Shown here one piece after another: positions 24,242 through 33,228 of a stretch of DNA of 64,000 nucleotides. The DNA comes from Enorma massiliensis phI. Its GTDB lineage: Bacteria > Actinomycetota > Coriobacteriia > Coriobacteriales > Coriobacteriaceae. Location of the stretch: the NCBI RefSeq assembly GCF_000311845.1, contig NZ_HE978575.1:84715-148714 (forward strand), read 5' to 3'. Positions within the stretch are counted from its first letter, which is position 1, and each line of letters opens with the position of its first letter. The notes under the pieces were generated by a model. The model was not told where the DNA came from and did not search any database. It was given only the letters and a program-made list of their open reading frames with translations. A program made the translations under genes and the position numbers.

Positions 24242-26317
24242 GTGGGCGACGAGCGGAATATCGACATGTCTCTGGGCGGGCCGGACGAGCGCTTCATGCG
24301 CGAGGCACTGGTCGAGGCGCATGCGGCAGCGGCGGAAGGCGAGGTACCCATCGGGGCTGTTGTGGTCTACGAAGGCGAGATTATCGCCCGGGCGCACAAC
24401 CGTCGTGAGCTGGACGAAGACCCCTCTGCGCATGCGGAGTTCTCGGCGATGGTCGCGGCAGCCCGCGCGCTCGGACGCTGGCGGCTCACGGGCTGCACGG
24501 TGTATGTGACCCTCGAGCCCTGCGTTATGTGTGCGGGTCTTATGGTGAACGCGCGTGTGACCCGCTGCGTTTACGGCGCGGCCGACCCCAAGGCAGGCGC
24601 GCTTGGGTCGCTTTACCAGCTGAATGCCGACCGACGGCTCAACCATGCGTTTGCGGTGACGGCGGGGGTGCTTTCCAACGAGTGCGCAGGTGTGCTCAAG
24701 GCTTTTTTTGCCGAGCTTCGGGGTGAGGGGCGTGCGAACGACGCGCACGACTCGAAACGAGACGAGGCATTGCGTTCTCGAAACGGCTCTATGCTGACCC
24801 AGCGCTGCGGGCGAGATGCGGTGGCTGCGACGGCGTTGTGTGCCGAAGGCGCTCATGCTGCGGCTGCGGGCAGCGAGGGCTGCCTTGCCGCGGACGGTGT
24901 GCGTGCTACAGCTGCGGGCGGCGTGACCGGCCTTGCCGCGGACGGCGCGCGTGCCGCTGCCCAGCCGGGCTCCGCTTCCCGTGCCACGGACGGTGCGCGC
25001 GCTGCCACTTTGTTGGGTCCCTCTCCCCGTGTGCTCCTGGCAATCGACTCCTTTAAAGGTTCCGCCACGAGCGCTCAGGCAGAAGCATGGGTGACTGAGG
25101 GCATTCTCCATGCGTGCCCGAATGCGCGGGTGACGGCTATGCCTATCGGAGACGGAGGAGAAGGGACGGGGGAGGCGCTCGCGGCATCGGGTGGAACGAC
25201 GAGGCGCGCGGCGCAGGCGCACGACGCGTTCGAGCACGTTATTTCCGCTGAATACTTGCTGTCCGATGCTGCAGGGAACGTGTCTTCAGCAGCGATTGCC
25301 GGCTCCGCTGCAGATTCGGAATCCGTGCGTTCAGCAGAAGCGAGCGACGTATTCTCCGCAGTACACGAGGAGAGCGGGCACGGCACCGAGTGCTCCGTCG
25401 GCACTTCCCATGAAGCGTTCATCGAGATGGCGGTCGTCGCGGGCCTCGGTAGCTCTGACCGAACTTCCCAAGCTGCGCTCGCGGCCACGACCTACGGCGT
25501 GGGTGAGCTGGTGCTCGACGCGATTGCGTCCGGCGCGCAAACCATCTATCTCGGCCTCGGAGGGAGCGCGACCAACGACGGTGGTGCGGGATTTCTGCAG
25601 GCGCTCGGCGCGCGGCTGCTCGATGCGGACGGTCGGGACATCCCAACGGGTCTCGCGGGACTTGAGCAGGTCGCTTCTATCGATCTGGCGCCGGCGGTGC
25701 TGGCGCTCGGACCCGCGCGCCTTATCGCGCTTTCGGATGTGACGAATCCGCTGGTGGGATCGCGAGGCGCCCTGCGCGTTTTTGGCCCGCAGAAGGGGCT
25801 GGCCCAAGACCCCGACGCGCTCGATACTTACGACCGCTGGATGGTCCGCTACGGGGCGCTGCTCGATGCGGCGTGTCGCGCGGTGGCTACCCCGCGCTTC
25901 CGCTCGCTGGCCGGTGTACCCGGAGCGGGTGCAGCGGGCGGTTTGGGTGCGGCGGTGCTCGCGCTTGGGGGCGCGCTCACGCCTGGGATTGATGCGGTGC
26001 TTGATCGCGCCGGGTTCGATGAGGCGCTGCGCGACTGCGATGTAGTGGTAACCGGCGAGGGAATGATGGACGGCCAGACGGCGGGCGGCAAGGCACCGCT
26101 CGGCGTGGCGCGCCGCGCCCGGGCCGCCGGCGTGCCCGTGGTTGCTGTGGTGGGTGGCCGAGCCGATGATCTTGACGCCGTGTACGAGCAAGGAGTTGAC
26201 CTCGTTCTGCCCATCGTGCGTAGGCCGATGGATCTCTCCCATGCTCTCGACCCCAGCCAGACGCGCGCCAACCTCCGCACCGCCGGCGAGGCTGCCATCC
26301 GCGCGTATCTGCTATAA
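24242..26317 (+). CDS. Fusion protein: tRNA adenosine deaminase (TadA) and glycerate kinase
   Basis: A single 691-residue frame from GTG 24242 (GAGGGG upstream). Residues about 12-160 are TadA, with zinc-site H64-A-E66 and PCVMC (residues 93-97); TadA converts A34 to inosine in tRNA-Arg. Residues about 165-260 are an Ala/Gly-rich linker of imperfect repeats (AADGVRATAAGG, AADGARAAA). Residues about 262-691 are a GlxK-type glycerate kinase (RVLLAIDSFKGSATSAQAEAWV, IGDGGEGTGEAL, GLGGSATNDGGAGFLQALGARL, VTGEGMMDGQTAGGKAPLGVAR). A second Ser/Ala-rich insert lies near residues 335-390 in the kinase part. The two functions have no metabolic link, so this looks like fusion of neighbouring genes. Both catalytic cores look intact. 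Confidence 0.9.
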   Translation: MGDERNIDMSLGGPDERFMREALVEAHAAAAEGEVPIGAVVVYEGEIIARAHNRRELDEDPSAHAEFSAMVAAARALGRWRLTGCTVYVTLEPCVMCAGLMVNARVTRCVYGAADPKAGALGSLYQLNADRRLNHAFAVTAGVLSNECAGVLKAFFAELRGEGRANDAHDSKRDEALRSRNGSMLTQRCGRDAVAATALCAEGAHAAAAGSEGCLAADGVRATAAGGVTGLAADGARAAAQPGSASRATDGARAATLLGPSPRVLLAIDSFKGSATSAQAEAWVTEGILHACPNARVTAMPIGDGGEGTGEALAASGGTTRRAAQAHDAFEHVISAEYLLSDAAGNVSSAAIAGSAADSESVRSAEASDVFSAVHEESGHGTECSVGTSHEAFIEMAVVAGLGSSDRTSQAALAATTYGVGELVLDAIASGAQTIYLGLGGSATNDGGAGFLQALGARLLDADGRDIPTGLAGLEQVASIDLAPAVLALGPARLIALSDVTNPLVGSRGALRVFGPQKGLAQDPDALDTYDRWMVRYGALLDAACRAVATPRFRSLAGVPGAGAAGGLGAAVLALGGALTPGIDAVLDRAGFDEALRDCDVVVTGEGMMDGQTAGGKAPLGVARRARAAGVPVVAVVGGRADDLDAVYEQGVDLVLPIVRRPMDLSHALDPSQTRANLRTAGEAAIRAYLL

Positions 26318-26367
26318 GGTCGGCAGCTCCTTGTTTTCCGAGCGCTGGGCGAGGGGGTGCTGCTGGA

Positions 26368-26416
26368 AACTCCATACATGCCGCTATGAGCGCCGTTAAT
26401 TCCAAGTATGCAGAGG
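26368..26416 (+). repeat. Two stray copies of the TAACTCCA-ATTTGC repeat
   Basis: AACTCCATACATGCCGC and TAATTCCAAGTATGCAG match the units of the 2.7-3.0 kb array, here 50 bp after the fusion gene. The rest of 26318-26497 shows only a possible -10 (TACCAT, 26486) for the SRP RNA. Confidence 0.6.
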
Positions 26417-26497
26417 CGGGCGTGTCGCGGTTTTTTTCTGTTGGGGTTAATCGATGTTTTCCTAGACGGCGGCGGTGGAAGCGGGTACCATAGACCA

Positions 26498-26616
26498 AGC
26501 GCCTAGCGCGCTCGATGGGTTCGGGTGACGATATGTTCCGAACCTGGTCAGGTCCGGGAGGAAGCAGCCATAAGGAGCCTCTGCCGGGCACCCGGATCCA
26601 TCGAGCGCACGGGCGC
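26498..26616 (+). ncRNA. ffs: Signal recognition particle RNA, small bacterial type
   Basis: The conserved apical domain is present: GGTCAGGTCCGGGAGGAAGC, then AGCCATAAGG and GCCGGGCACCCGG. It is closed by the long stem GCGCGCTCGATGG / CCATCGAGCGC and an outer AGCGCC/GGGCGCT pairing that runs straight into TTTTT, so the terminator is part of the RNA end. The RNA binds Ffh for co-translational membrane targeting. Confidence 0.95.
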
Positions 26617-26640
26617 TTTTTGTATAAGGAACGTGTATAA

Positions 26641-26790
26641 GGAGCGCATTGCCAGGCAGGGAGCACGCCCGCCGAGAGAGGGGTGCTTACTAGGTGGGGG
26701 TGCGTCCGCCGAGCGAGGAGCGCGCTGCCGGGTAAGGATTGCGCCCGCCGGGCGAGGAGCGCGCTGCTAGATAGAGAGCGCACTTGCTAG
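26641..26790 (+). repeat. Imperfect tandem repeat (about 38-bp unit, 3.5 copies)
   Basis: Units built on GAGCGCGCTGCCGGGTAAGG followed by TGCGCCCGCCGAGCGAGG succeed one another after the SRP RNA. No gene is seen between 26622 and 26931. Confidence 0.65.
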
Positions 26791-26931
26791 ACCCTCCGCG
26801 CTCTGCCCCGCTCCGGCATGCGTCTCTTAATTCCTTGTTGCACCCACTAGTTCATGCCGTTTCGTTTTGCGAGCTCAACCCGCTTGTCCTATCATGGCTT
26901 GAGCAATCCATTGCCTGACCGAAGGCGGTCT

Positions 26932-28866
26932 ATGTTCAAGCTCCTCAAACGCTTCGGTGGCTCGTACCGCGCGAACCTTGTTCTCGGTCCGCTCTGCAAG
27001 CTCATCGAAGTCGTGTTCGACCTGTTCACGCCCATCATTGTGGCCTATATGATCGACGCGGGCGTGGGCACGCGCAGCGTGCAGCCCGTACTCACAGGCG
27101 GCGGAATCCTTCTCGCGATGGCCGCCGTGGCCATCCTCTTCGCCCTCGCCTGCCAGAAGATGGCCTCGCGCGCGTCGCAGGGCATGGGCACGAGCATCCG
27201 CCACAGCCTGTACGAGCACATCAACGCGCTTTCGCATGCTGACCTCGACCGCTTTGGTACGCCTTCGCTCACCACGCGCATCACCAACGACGTCAACCAG
27301 GTTCAGCTTGCCATCGCGCTCGGCATACGGCAGCTCATGCGCTGGCCGTTTCTGGCCGTGGGCTCGCTTGTCGCTGCGCTCGCTATCGACGTGCGGCTCG
27401 GGCTCATCTTCGTCGTGTCGATGGCCGTGGTGGGCGGTCTCTTCTGGTTTGTCATGAAGGCATGCATTCCGTATTACCGCAGTATGCAGGCAAAGCTCGA
27501 CCGCATCGCGCTCATCGTGCGCGAGGGGTTGTCGGGCGTTCGCGTGGTGCGCGCCTTTGTTAGAGAGGGGCACGAACGGCGGCGCCTCGCCGATGCAGCC
27601 CAAGATCAAGCTGCTACCGCCATTGCGGCCGGCCGGCTCTCCTCGGTGCTCAACCCTGTGACTTTTTTGGTGATGTACCTCGCTGTTTGCGCCATCCTTT
27701 GGGCGGGTGGCATCCAGGTGAACATCGGCGGGCTCACGCAGGGTCAGGTCGTGGCCTTTGTGAGTTACATGACCCAGGCGCTGCTTTCTATCGTATACGT
27801 GGCGAATCTCGTGGTGGTGTTTACCAAGGCGAGCGCCTCGGCCGCGCGCGTGAACGAGGTGCTCGCGTGCCAGCCGAGCGTGACCGACGAGGGCGCCGAG
27901 CCCGTAGAGCTGTGGGGCTCGGCGGGCCTGCCGGACGCGGCGGAGCAGGCGGATGGCGGGGGGCTGCCGGACGCGGCGAAGCAGGCGGGCGCGTCGAAAC
28001 GGGTTCCCACGCTTGCCCTGCGTAACGTCTCTTTTGCTTACCCCGGTGCGGCTGCGGACGCCGTGCACGATGCGACGCTCACACTCATGCCGGGACAGAC
28101 GCTCGGCGTGATTGGCGGAACGGGGTCGGGCAAGTCGACGCTCGTCTCGCTCATTCCGCGGCTCTACGACGCGACGGAAGGGGCGGTCGAGGTGCTTGGC
28201 CGCGATGTGCGCGCGTGGCAGCTCAAGCAGCTTAGGCAGGTCGTGGGCATGGTGCCCCAGCAGGCTATGCTTGTTTCGGGAACCATCCGCTCCAACCTCA
28301 TCTGGCGCGATGCTAAGGCCACGGACGATGATCTTTGGCGTGCTCTCGAGCTTGCGCAAGCGGCGGAGTTCGTTCGCGCGCTGGCCGACGGTCTCGATGC
28401 TCCGGTTGAGGCAGGCGGCAAGAATTTCTCCGGCGGCCAGCGCCAGCGCCTTACTATCGCACGAGCGCTCGTTGGGGCGCCTAAGCTGCTGATTCTGGAC
28501 GACTCGGCCTCCGCGCTCGACTATAAGACCGACGCCGCCCTGCGCGTGGCGCTTGCGTCGTACGGGCGCGACGCTGCTGCGTCTGGGGAGCTGCCCCCGG
28601 CCGTTGTGGTGGTCTCGCAACGCGTTGCCAGCGTGCGCGCCGCGGACCTCATCTGTGTCATGCGCCGCGGCAACGTGGTGGGGCTCGGCACGCATGACGA
28701 GCTTGTTCGTACCTGCGCCATCTACCAAGAGATCTGCGCCTCCCAAGGCGTCGAGGATGAGACAGTTTCACCCGGGATGAGACAGTTTCCCCCGGCACAA
28801 CTGTCTCATGAGACAGTTTCACCCGGCACAACTGTCTCACGTCATGAGGAGGTGCGCCATGGCTAA
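26932..28866 (+). CDS. ABC exporter half-transporter (first subunit of a heterodimer)
   Basis: A 644-residue fused membrane/ATPase protein. Six membrane helices occupy about residues 15-310, followed by the ATPase domain with Walker A GGTGSGKST, Q-loop MVPQQAML, signature FSGGQRQRL, Walker B LLILDDSASALD and an H-loop position occupied by Q (VVVSQRVASV). Asp instead of Glu after Walker B together with the missing H-loop His indicates a degenerate site, as usual in one half of heterodimeric exporters. A Gly/Ala repeat insert (GLPDAAEQA / GLPDAAKQA) sits just before the ATPase. The last about 35 residues are encoded by a palindromic repeat. Its stop overlaps the next start by eight bases. Substrate unknown. 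Confidence 0.92.
   Translation: MFKLLKRFGGSYRANLVLGPLCKLIEVVFDLFTPIIVAYMIDAGVGTRSVQPVLTGGGILLAMAAVAILFALACQKMASRASQGMGTSIRHSLYEHINALSHADLDRFGTPSLTTRITNDVNQVQLAIALGIRQLMRWPFLAVGSLVAALAIDVRLGLIFVVSMAVVGGLFWFVMKACIPYYRSMQAKLDRIALIVREGLSGVRVVRAFVREGHERRRLADAAQDQAATAIAAGRLSSVLNPVTFLVMYLAVCAILWAGGIQVNIGGLTQGQVVAFVSYMTQALLSIVYVANLVVVFTKASASAARVNEVLACQPSVTDEGAEPVELWGSAGLPDAAEQADGGGLPDAAKQAGASKRVPTLALRNVSFAYPGAAADAVHDATLTLMPGQTLGVIGGTGSGKSTLVSLIPRLYDATEGAVEVLGRDVRAWQLKQLRQVVGMVPQQAMLVSGTIRSNLIWRDAKATDDDLWRALELAQAAEFVRALADGLDAPVEAGGKNFSGGQRQRLTIARALVGAPKLLILDDSASALDYKTDAALRVALASYGRDAAASGELPPAVVVVSQRVASVRAADLICVMRRGNVVGLGTHDELVRTCAIYQEICASQGVEDETVSPGMRQFPPAQLSHETVSPGTTVSRHEEVRHG
28759..28838. repeat. 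gagacagtt palindromic repeats inside the 3' end of the ABC gene
   Basis: Two full units GAGACAGTTTC-CCCGG-CACAACTGTCTC and one half unit lie in tandem within the coding sequence and are translated as ETVSPG/TTVS-type peptide. A full unit in opposite orientation is at 38615-38643. A half-like GGGAAACTGTC occurs just after the next gene (about 30769). Confidence 0.8.
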
Positions 28867-30733
28867 TCCGTACGGTGCGGTGGGCTCGGTGGCGACGGTT
28901 GCCTCGAGTATCTCGAGCGGTGCCGGTGGCGCCTCGGGCGGCCCCGACGCGCCGGGCGGCCGGGACGATTCGCTCAAGAGCGCGCTCTCTACAGGCCAGG
29001 TGCTCGGCCGGCTCATCGGGTGCATTCGCCCGCACCTGGGCTCGTTCTTGCTGTCGTTTGCCGCCTCGGCCATCTCGGTCGTGCTCCAGCTCTATGTGCC
29101 CATTCTTGTGGGGCGCGGAATCGACTGCATCATCGCGGCAGGCCGGGTGGACTTTAGTGCGCTCGCACCCCTCCTCTTGCAGCTCATCGCGGTCATTGTG
29201 GGCGCGGCCGCCTTCCAGTGGGTGCAGGGGTACTGCGTGAATCGCCTCGCCTACGAGACCGTGCGCGATTTGCGCACCCAGGCGAACGACAAGCTCAGCC
29301 GCATGCCCATCTCGTTCATCGACGGCCATGCGCACGGCGACCTCATGAGTCGCGTGGTCAACGACGCCGATCAAGTTGGCGACGGCTTGCTCCAGGGGCT
29401 CACTCAGTTCTTCACCGGGGCGGTAACGATCGCGGGGACGCTTGCGTTCATGCTTTCCATCTCGGTTCCCATGGCGGTGGTTGTGGTGCTCGTGACGCCG
29501 CTCTCGGTGCTCGTGGCCTCTGCAATCGCGCGGTTCTCCAACTCGAGCTTCGTCGATCAGCAGCGCATCCAGGGGCAGCTCGGTGGGTATGTCGAGGAGT
29601 TTGTGGGGTGCCAGAAGCTCGTCGACGTGTTCGCCTACGGCGACGAGGTGCTCGAGGGGTTCGACGCCCTCAACCAAGAGCTCTATGTTGCCGGTGAGCG
29701 CGCGCAGTTCCTGAGCTCGCTGTCCAATCCGGGAACGCGCGCCGTGAACAACGTGATCTACGCCATCGTTGCGGTCATGGGGTGTATCTGCGTCATCACT
29801 GGATGGCCGGCGGCGCTCACGGTGGGCGGGGTGCAGACTTTCCTCTCGTATGCCAATCAGTACACGAAGCCGTTCAACGAGATCACCGGCGTAATCACGC
29901 AGATTCAGGCCGCCTTCGCCTCGGCGCGACGCCTCTTCGCGCTCATGGACGCGCCTGAAGAAGAGCCCGATGCGCCGGATGCCGTCGAGCTGGATGAGCC
30001 CCGGGGGTCGGTGGAGCTTTCGCACGTGGACTTCTCCTATGTTCCCACCCGCCCGCTTCTGCGGGACATCTGCGTGCACGCTGAGCCTGGCCAGCGGTTC
30101 GCCCTGGTGGGGCCCACCGGTTGCGGCAAGACGACCCTCATCAACCTGCTGCTGCGCTTCTACGATGTGGATGCTGGTGAAATTCGCGTGGATGGCGCAG
30201 ATACCGCGCGCATCGCGCGCGATAGCCTCCGGCGCGCCTTCGGCATGGTGCTGCAGGAGTCGTGGCTCTTCGAGGGCACGGCGCACGACAACATCGCGTA
30301 CGGCAAGCCCGATGCGACGCGCGAGGAGGTCGTTGCGGCGGCGGAGCGAGCGCGAGCCGATTCGTTCATCCGCGCTCTGCCTCAGGGCTACGACACGGTG
30401 ATCCCCGAAGATGGCGGCACCTTTAGCCAAGGCCAGCGCCAGCTGCTGTGCATCGCGCGCGTGATGCTCACCGATCCGGCCATCCTCCTGCTCGACGAAG
30501 CCACCTCGAGCATCGACACCCGCACCGAGCTTCAGGTGCAGCGCGCGTTCGACGAGCTCATGAAGGGGCGGACGAGCTTTATCGTCGCGCACCGGTTGAG
30601 CACCATTCGCAATGCCGATTGCATTCTGGTAATGCGCGATGGGGAGATTATCGAGCGCGGGACGCACGACGAGCTGCTTGCCGCGGGCGGTGCCTATGCC
30701 GAGCTCTATACCTCGCAGTTCACCCACGCTTAA
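28859..30733 (+). CDS. ABC exporter half-transporter (second, catalytic subunit)
   Basis: A 624-residue partner with a Ser/Gly-rich N-terminus, six membrane helices and a canonical ATPase: Walker A VGPTGCGKTT, Q-loop MVLQESWLF, signature FSQGQRQLL, Walker B ILLLDEATSSID, and switch His in IVAHRLSTI. The signature reads FSQGQ rather than LSGGQ, a common variant. The start at 28859 has GAGGAGG seven bases upstream and overlaps the preceding stop, so the two halves are translationally coupled. Such pairs export drugs, peptides or lipids. Confidence 0.93.
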   Translation: MANPYGAVGSVATVASSISSGAGGASGGPDAPGGRDDSLKSALSTGQVLGRLIGCIRPHLGSFLLSFAASAISVVLQLYVPILVGRGIDCIIAAGRVDFSALAPLLLQLIAVIVGAAAFQWVQGYCVNRLAYETVRDLRTQANDKLSRMPISFIDGHAHGDLMSRVVNDADQVGDGLLQGLTQFFTGAVTIAGTLAFMLSISVPMAVVVVLVTPLSVLVASAIARFSNSSFVDQQRIQGQLGGYVEEFVGCQKLVDVFAYGDEVLEGFDALNQELYVAGERAQFLSSLSNPGTRAVNNVIYAIVAVMGCICVITGWPAALTVGGVQTFLSYANQYTKPFNEITGVITQIQAAFASARRLFALMDAPEEEPDAPDAVELDEPRGSVELSHVDFSYVPTRPLLRDICVHAEPGQRFALVGPTGCGKTTLINLLLRFYDVDAGEIRVDGADTARIARDSLRRAFGMVLQESWLFEGTAHDNIAYGKPDATREEVVAAAERARADSFIRALPQGYDTVIPEDGGTFSQGQRQLLCIARVMLTDPAILLLDEATSSIDTRTELQVQRAFDELMKGRTSFIVAHRLSTIRNADCILVMRDGEIIERGTHDELLAAGGAYAELYTSQFTHA

Positions 30734-30799
30734 GCGAGGTGGCTCGCTGCGCGACAGCGGTGCCAAGGGAAACTGTCACGTTGGCGGGGCGTGAGGCGC

Positions 30800-30900
30800 C
30801 AACACCCGGTGTCCGCGCGTCAAATGAATCGTAGACACCCGGTGTTCGCGATTCATTTTCGCGCGTGATGAATCGTAGACACCGGGTGTCTGCGTTTCAT
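30800..30900. repeat. 33-bp palindrome family, two copies plus a remnant
   Basis: Full copies at 30824-30856 and 30868-30900 (half site ATGAATCGTAGACACC) and a partial AACACCCGGTGTCCG near 30800 lie in tandem 65-170 bp after the ABC stop. Confidence 0.85.
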
Positions 30901-30911
30901 CCAAAAACTTC

Positions 30912-30960
30912 TTGCATTGTATATAGGTGTGTATATACTGTACTTAACGGGTATACACAC
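30912..30960 (+). promoter_or_regulatory. Promoter and operator of the GntR/ABC operon
   Basis: TTGCAT (30912-30917) and TATACT (30934-30939) are 16 bp apart. An inverted repeat GTGTGTATA (30927-30935) / TATACACAC (30952-30960) overlaps the -10 and start region, where a YtrA-type GntR repressor would be expected to bind. Confidence 0.65.
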
Positions 30961-31091
30961 TATACCCAAACAGGCTTACCGAGACGTCAGGCAAGCCTGT
31001 TGCCTGGCGGGGGACGCCCCGTTGGGCGCTGCGGATGCGCGGCGTCGAGGTTTCACGCTCGCCATCCAGGTAACGGAAAGGATTCGGATTC

Positions 31092-31469
31092 GTGGAACTC
31101 ATCATCTCCAACGCGAGCAGCAAGCCCATCTACGAGCAGATCACGGGTCAAATCAAGGCCATGATCCTCTCTGGAGAGCTTGCCGAGGGCGAACAGCTCC
31201 CGAGCATTCGCGCGCTGGCCAACAGCCTGCGGGTGAGCGCCATCACCACGAAGCGCGCCTACGCCGACCTTGAGGCCGATGGCTTCATTGAGACGGTCCA
31301 AGGAAAAGGAAGCTTCGTCGCCGGAGGCAACGCGGAGCTCATCCGCGAGGAGCAGCTGCGTCAGGTGGAGGAGCTCATGGGGCAGGCGGTCGATGCCGGC
31401 CGCGCCATGGGCCTCTCGAAGACCGAGCTTACCGAGATGTTCACCTTGCAGCTCGAAGACGGGGACTGA
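31092..31469 (+). CDS. GntR-family regulator, YtrA subfamily
   Basis: A 125-residue protein consisting of the GntR winged helix (KPIYEQITGQIKAMILSGEL to LPSIRALANSLRVSAITTKRAY, ADLEADGFIETVQGKGSFVAG) and a short two-helix C-terminus. This is the YtrA layout, lacking a large effector domain. YtrA regulators usually repress their own operon encoding ABC transporters, which fits the downstream ATPase and permease and the palindromic operator on its promoter. The inducing signal is often envelope stress; here that is inference. Confidence 0.92.
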   Translation: MELIISNASSKPIYEQITGQIKAMILSGELAEGEQLPSIRALANSLRVSAITTKRAYADLEADGFIETVQGKGSFVAGGNAELIREEQLRQVEELMGQAVDAGRAMGLSKTELTEMFTLQLEDGD

Positions 31470-31498
31470 TGGCGGGGCCGAAATGCCAAATACGGTGA

Positions 31499-31525
31499 GT
31501 CAAAACGGGACAGTCCCAATTTGAC
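31499..31525. repeat. 27-bp imperfect palindrome between the GntR and ABC genes
   Basis: GTCAAAACGGGAC-A-GTCCCAATTTGAC is nearly self-complementary, centred on an A at 31512. It may be an internal operator, a processing hairpin, or a repeat. Confidence 0.55.
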
Positions 31526-31569
31526 CGATTTAACACCTCGGTCCCAGGGTCAACCGAAAGGACAGTACG

Positions 31570-32502
31570 ATGACGATTGTCGAAAGCCGGGGGCAGGTCC
31601 CGGGTGCCGCGCAGGACGTCCCGCTCATCGAGGCGCGCGGAATCATCAAGCACTATGACGGTTTTTCGCTCGATAACGTAAGCCTCTCTGTGGGCGAGGG
31701 CGAGGTCGTTGGCTTCGTTGGCAAGAACGGCGCCGGCAAGTCGACTACCATCAAGGCACTGCTGGGCCTCGTCAAGCTCGATGGAGGCGAGGGATCCATC
31801 CTCGGCGTCCCGTCGAGCGAGCTCTCCCGCCCCGTGCACGCCGGGACGAAGGAGCGCATCGGTGTGGTTTTCGACACGATTTCCATGCCCGGGCACCTTC
31901 GCGTCGCCGATGTGGGGCGCGTATTCTCCCATGCGTACGCCTCATGGAATCCTCGCATGTTCGAGCAGCTCACGCACGATTTCGATCTTGCTGCTACCAA
32001 GCAGGTGAAGGAGCTCTCACGCGGCATGGGCATGAAGCTCAGCCTCGCCTGTGCGCTCAGCCACGATGCGCGCGTACTCATCCTAGACGAGGCGACCGCG
32101 GGCCTCGACCCCATGGCTCGTGACGAGCTCCTCGACCGATTGCTCGATTTCGTCGCCATGCCTGGGCGCGCCATCCTCATGTCGAGCCACATTACCTCCG
32201 ACCTCGAGCGCATCGCGGACCGGGTGCTGGGCATCGACGGCGGGCGGATCATCTTCGACTTGGCTAAAGACGAAATCACCGACGAGATGGGTATCGCCCG
32301 CTGCCGCGTGGCGGAGTTCGAGCGCATCTGCGCAAGCGGCATCATCCCCGAGGGCCAGCTGCGTTATCGCAAGAACGACTATGGCATCGACCTGCTCGTT
32401 CCCGATCGCTTTGTCTTCGCCGAGAACTTCCCCAACGTTCCGTGCGACCGGATGTCCATCGACGACTATCTCTCCCTTACCCTGAAAGGTGGTGTGCGGT
32501 AA
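31570..32502 (+). CDS. ABC transporter ATP-binding protein
   Basis: A 310-residue ATPase with Walker A GKNGAGKST, Q-loop region replaced by VVFDTISMPGHL, signature LSRGMGMKL, Walker B VLILDEATAGLD and H-loop SSHITSDL. The unusual signature and the C-terminal about 80-residue extension match the YtrB-like ATPases found with YtrA regulators. GAAAGGAC lies eight bases before the ATG. It abuts the permease gene with no gap. Confidence 0.93.
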   Translation: MTIVESRGQVPGAAQDVPLIEARGIIKHYDGFSLDNVSLSVGEGEVVGFVGKNGAGKSTTIKALLGLVKLDGGEGSILGVPSSELSRPVHAGTKERIGVVFDTISMPGHLRVADVGRVFSHAYASWNPRMFEQLTHDFDLAATKQVKELSRGMGMKLSLACALSHDARVLILDEATAGLDPMARDELLDRLLDFVAMPGRAILMSSHITSDLERIADRVLGIDGGRIIFDLAKDEITDEMGIARCRVAEFERICASGIIPEGQLRYRKNDYGIDLLVPDRFVFAENFPNVPCDRMSIDDYLSLTLKGGVR

Positions 32503-33228
32503 ATGAAGCGCGCGTACCTTATGGAAATGACGATTTTCCGCGATTACATCAAGCAGCTCATGGGCGTTGGCTTTTTCGTCTCGATATTCGTTTCGGCGGG
32601 CATGGGTTCGATCGTGGCCGCGCCGGCGATTCTCACCACGATGTTCTTCATGATGGGCTGCATGTCGGCGAGCGCTTACGACGAGCAGAGCAACTGGGGC
32701 GCCTTCCGGCTGACCATGCCGGTGAGCCGCCGCGATGTGGTGCTCGGCCGCTACGGCGTCATCGTGACGCTCGGGTTCCTGGGCATGGCGGCGGGCTGGG
32801 CTGCCTGCCTGCTCATCCTGGCTTTGGGGAGTGCCGTTGAGCTTCCGTTCGGCCTTTCGGATGCCATCGCGTTTGACGAGGGCATGTTCCTGGGAGCGGT
32901 TTTCTCTACCGCGTTTTGCATGGCGCTCGGCTCGCTCATCGCATCGATCGAGACGCCCATCTACTTCAAGTTCGGACAGAACAAGACCACGCAATGGCTG
33001 CCCATGATCACCGTGCTGCTCTTCGTGGGGCCCATGCTCATCATCAACGGCACCGGCATCTTGGACAACGGATCGATGAGCTTCGGCAACCTCGCCTCGC
33101 TTCTGGGGTTCATCGAGACGCCCGTTGGCGTGGCGACGTGCTTTGCGATCTTCCTCGCGTTCACGGTCGTGGTGCTTGGTATCTCTGCCGCCGTCTCGCT
33201 CAAGCTCTACGAAGGGCGCGAGCTGTAG
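32503..33228 (+). CDS. ABC-2 type permease
   Basis: A 241-residue protein with six predicted membrane helices, including VGFFVSIFVSAGMGSIVAAPAI, YGVIVTLGFLGMAAGWAACLLILAL and VATCFAIFLAFTVVVLGISAAVSL. The DEQSNWGAFRLTMPVSRRDVVLGRY loop is characteristic of ABC-2 permeases paired with YtrB-like ATPases. It begins immediately after the ATPase stop. Its 3' end overlaps the 3' end of the convergent LuxR-type gene by 22 bp. Confidence 0.9.
   Translation: MKRAYLMEMTIFRDYIKQLMGVGFFVSIFVSAGMGSIVAAPAILTTMFFMMGCMSASAYDEQSNWGAFRLTMPVSRRDVVLGRYGVIVTLGFLGMAAGWAACLLILALGSAVELPFGLSDAIAFDEGMFLGAVFSTAFCMALGSLIASIETPIYFKFGQNKTTQWLPMITVLLFVGPMLIINGTGILDNGSMSFGNLASLLGFIETPVGVATCFAIFLAFTVVVLGISAAVSLKLYEGREL

Noticed and set aside
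26875-30766. Long minus-strand frames opposite both ABC exporter genes
   Set aside because: Compositional shadows of GC-biased coding sequence; no domain, ribosome-binding site or plausible protein composition.
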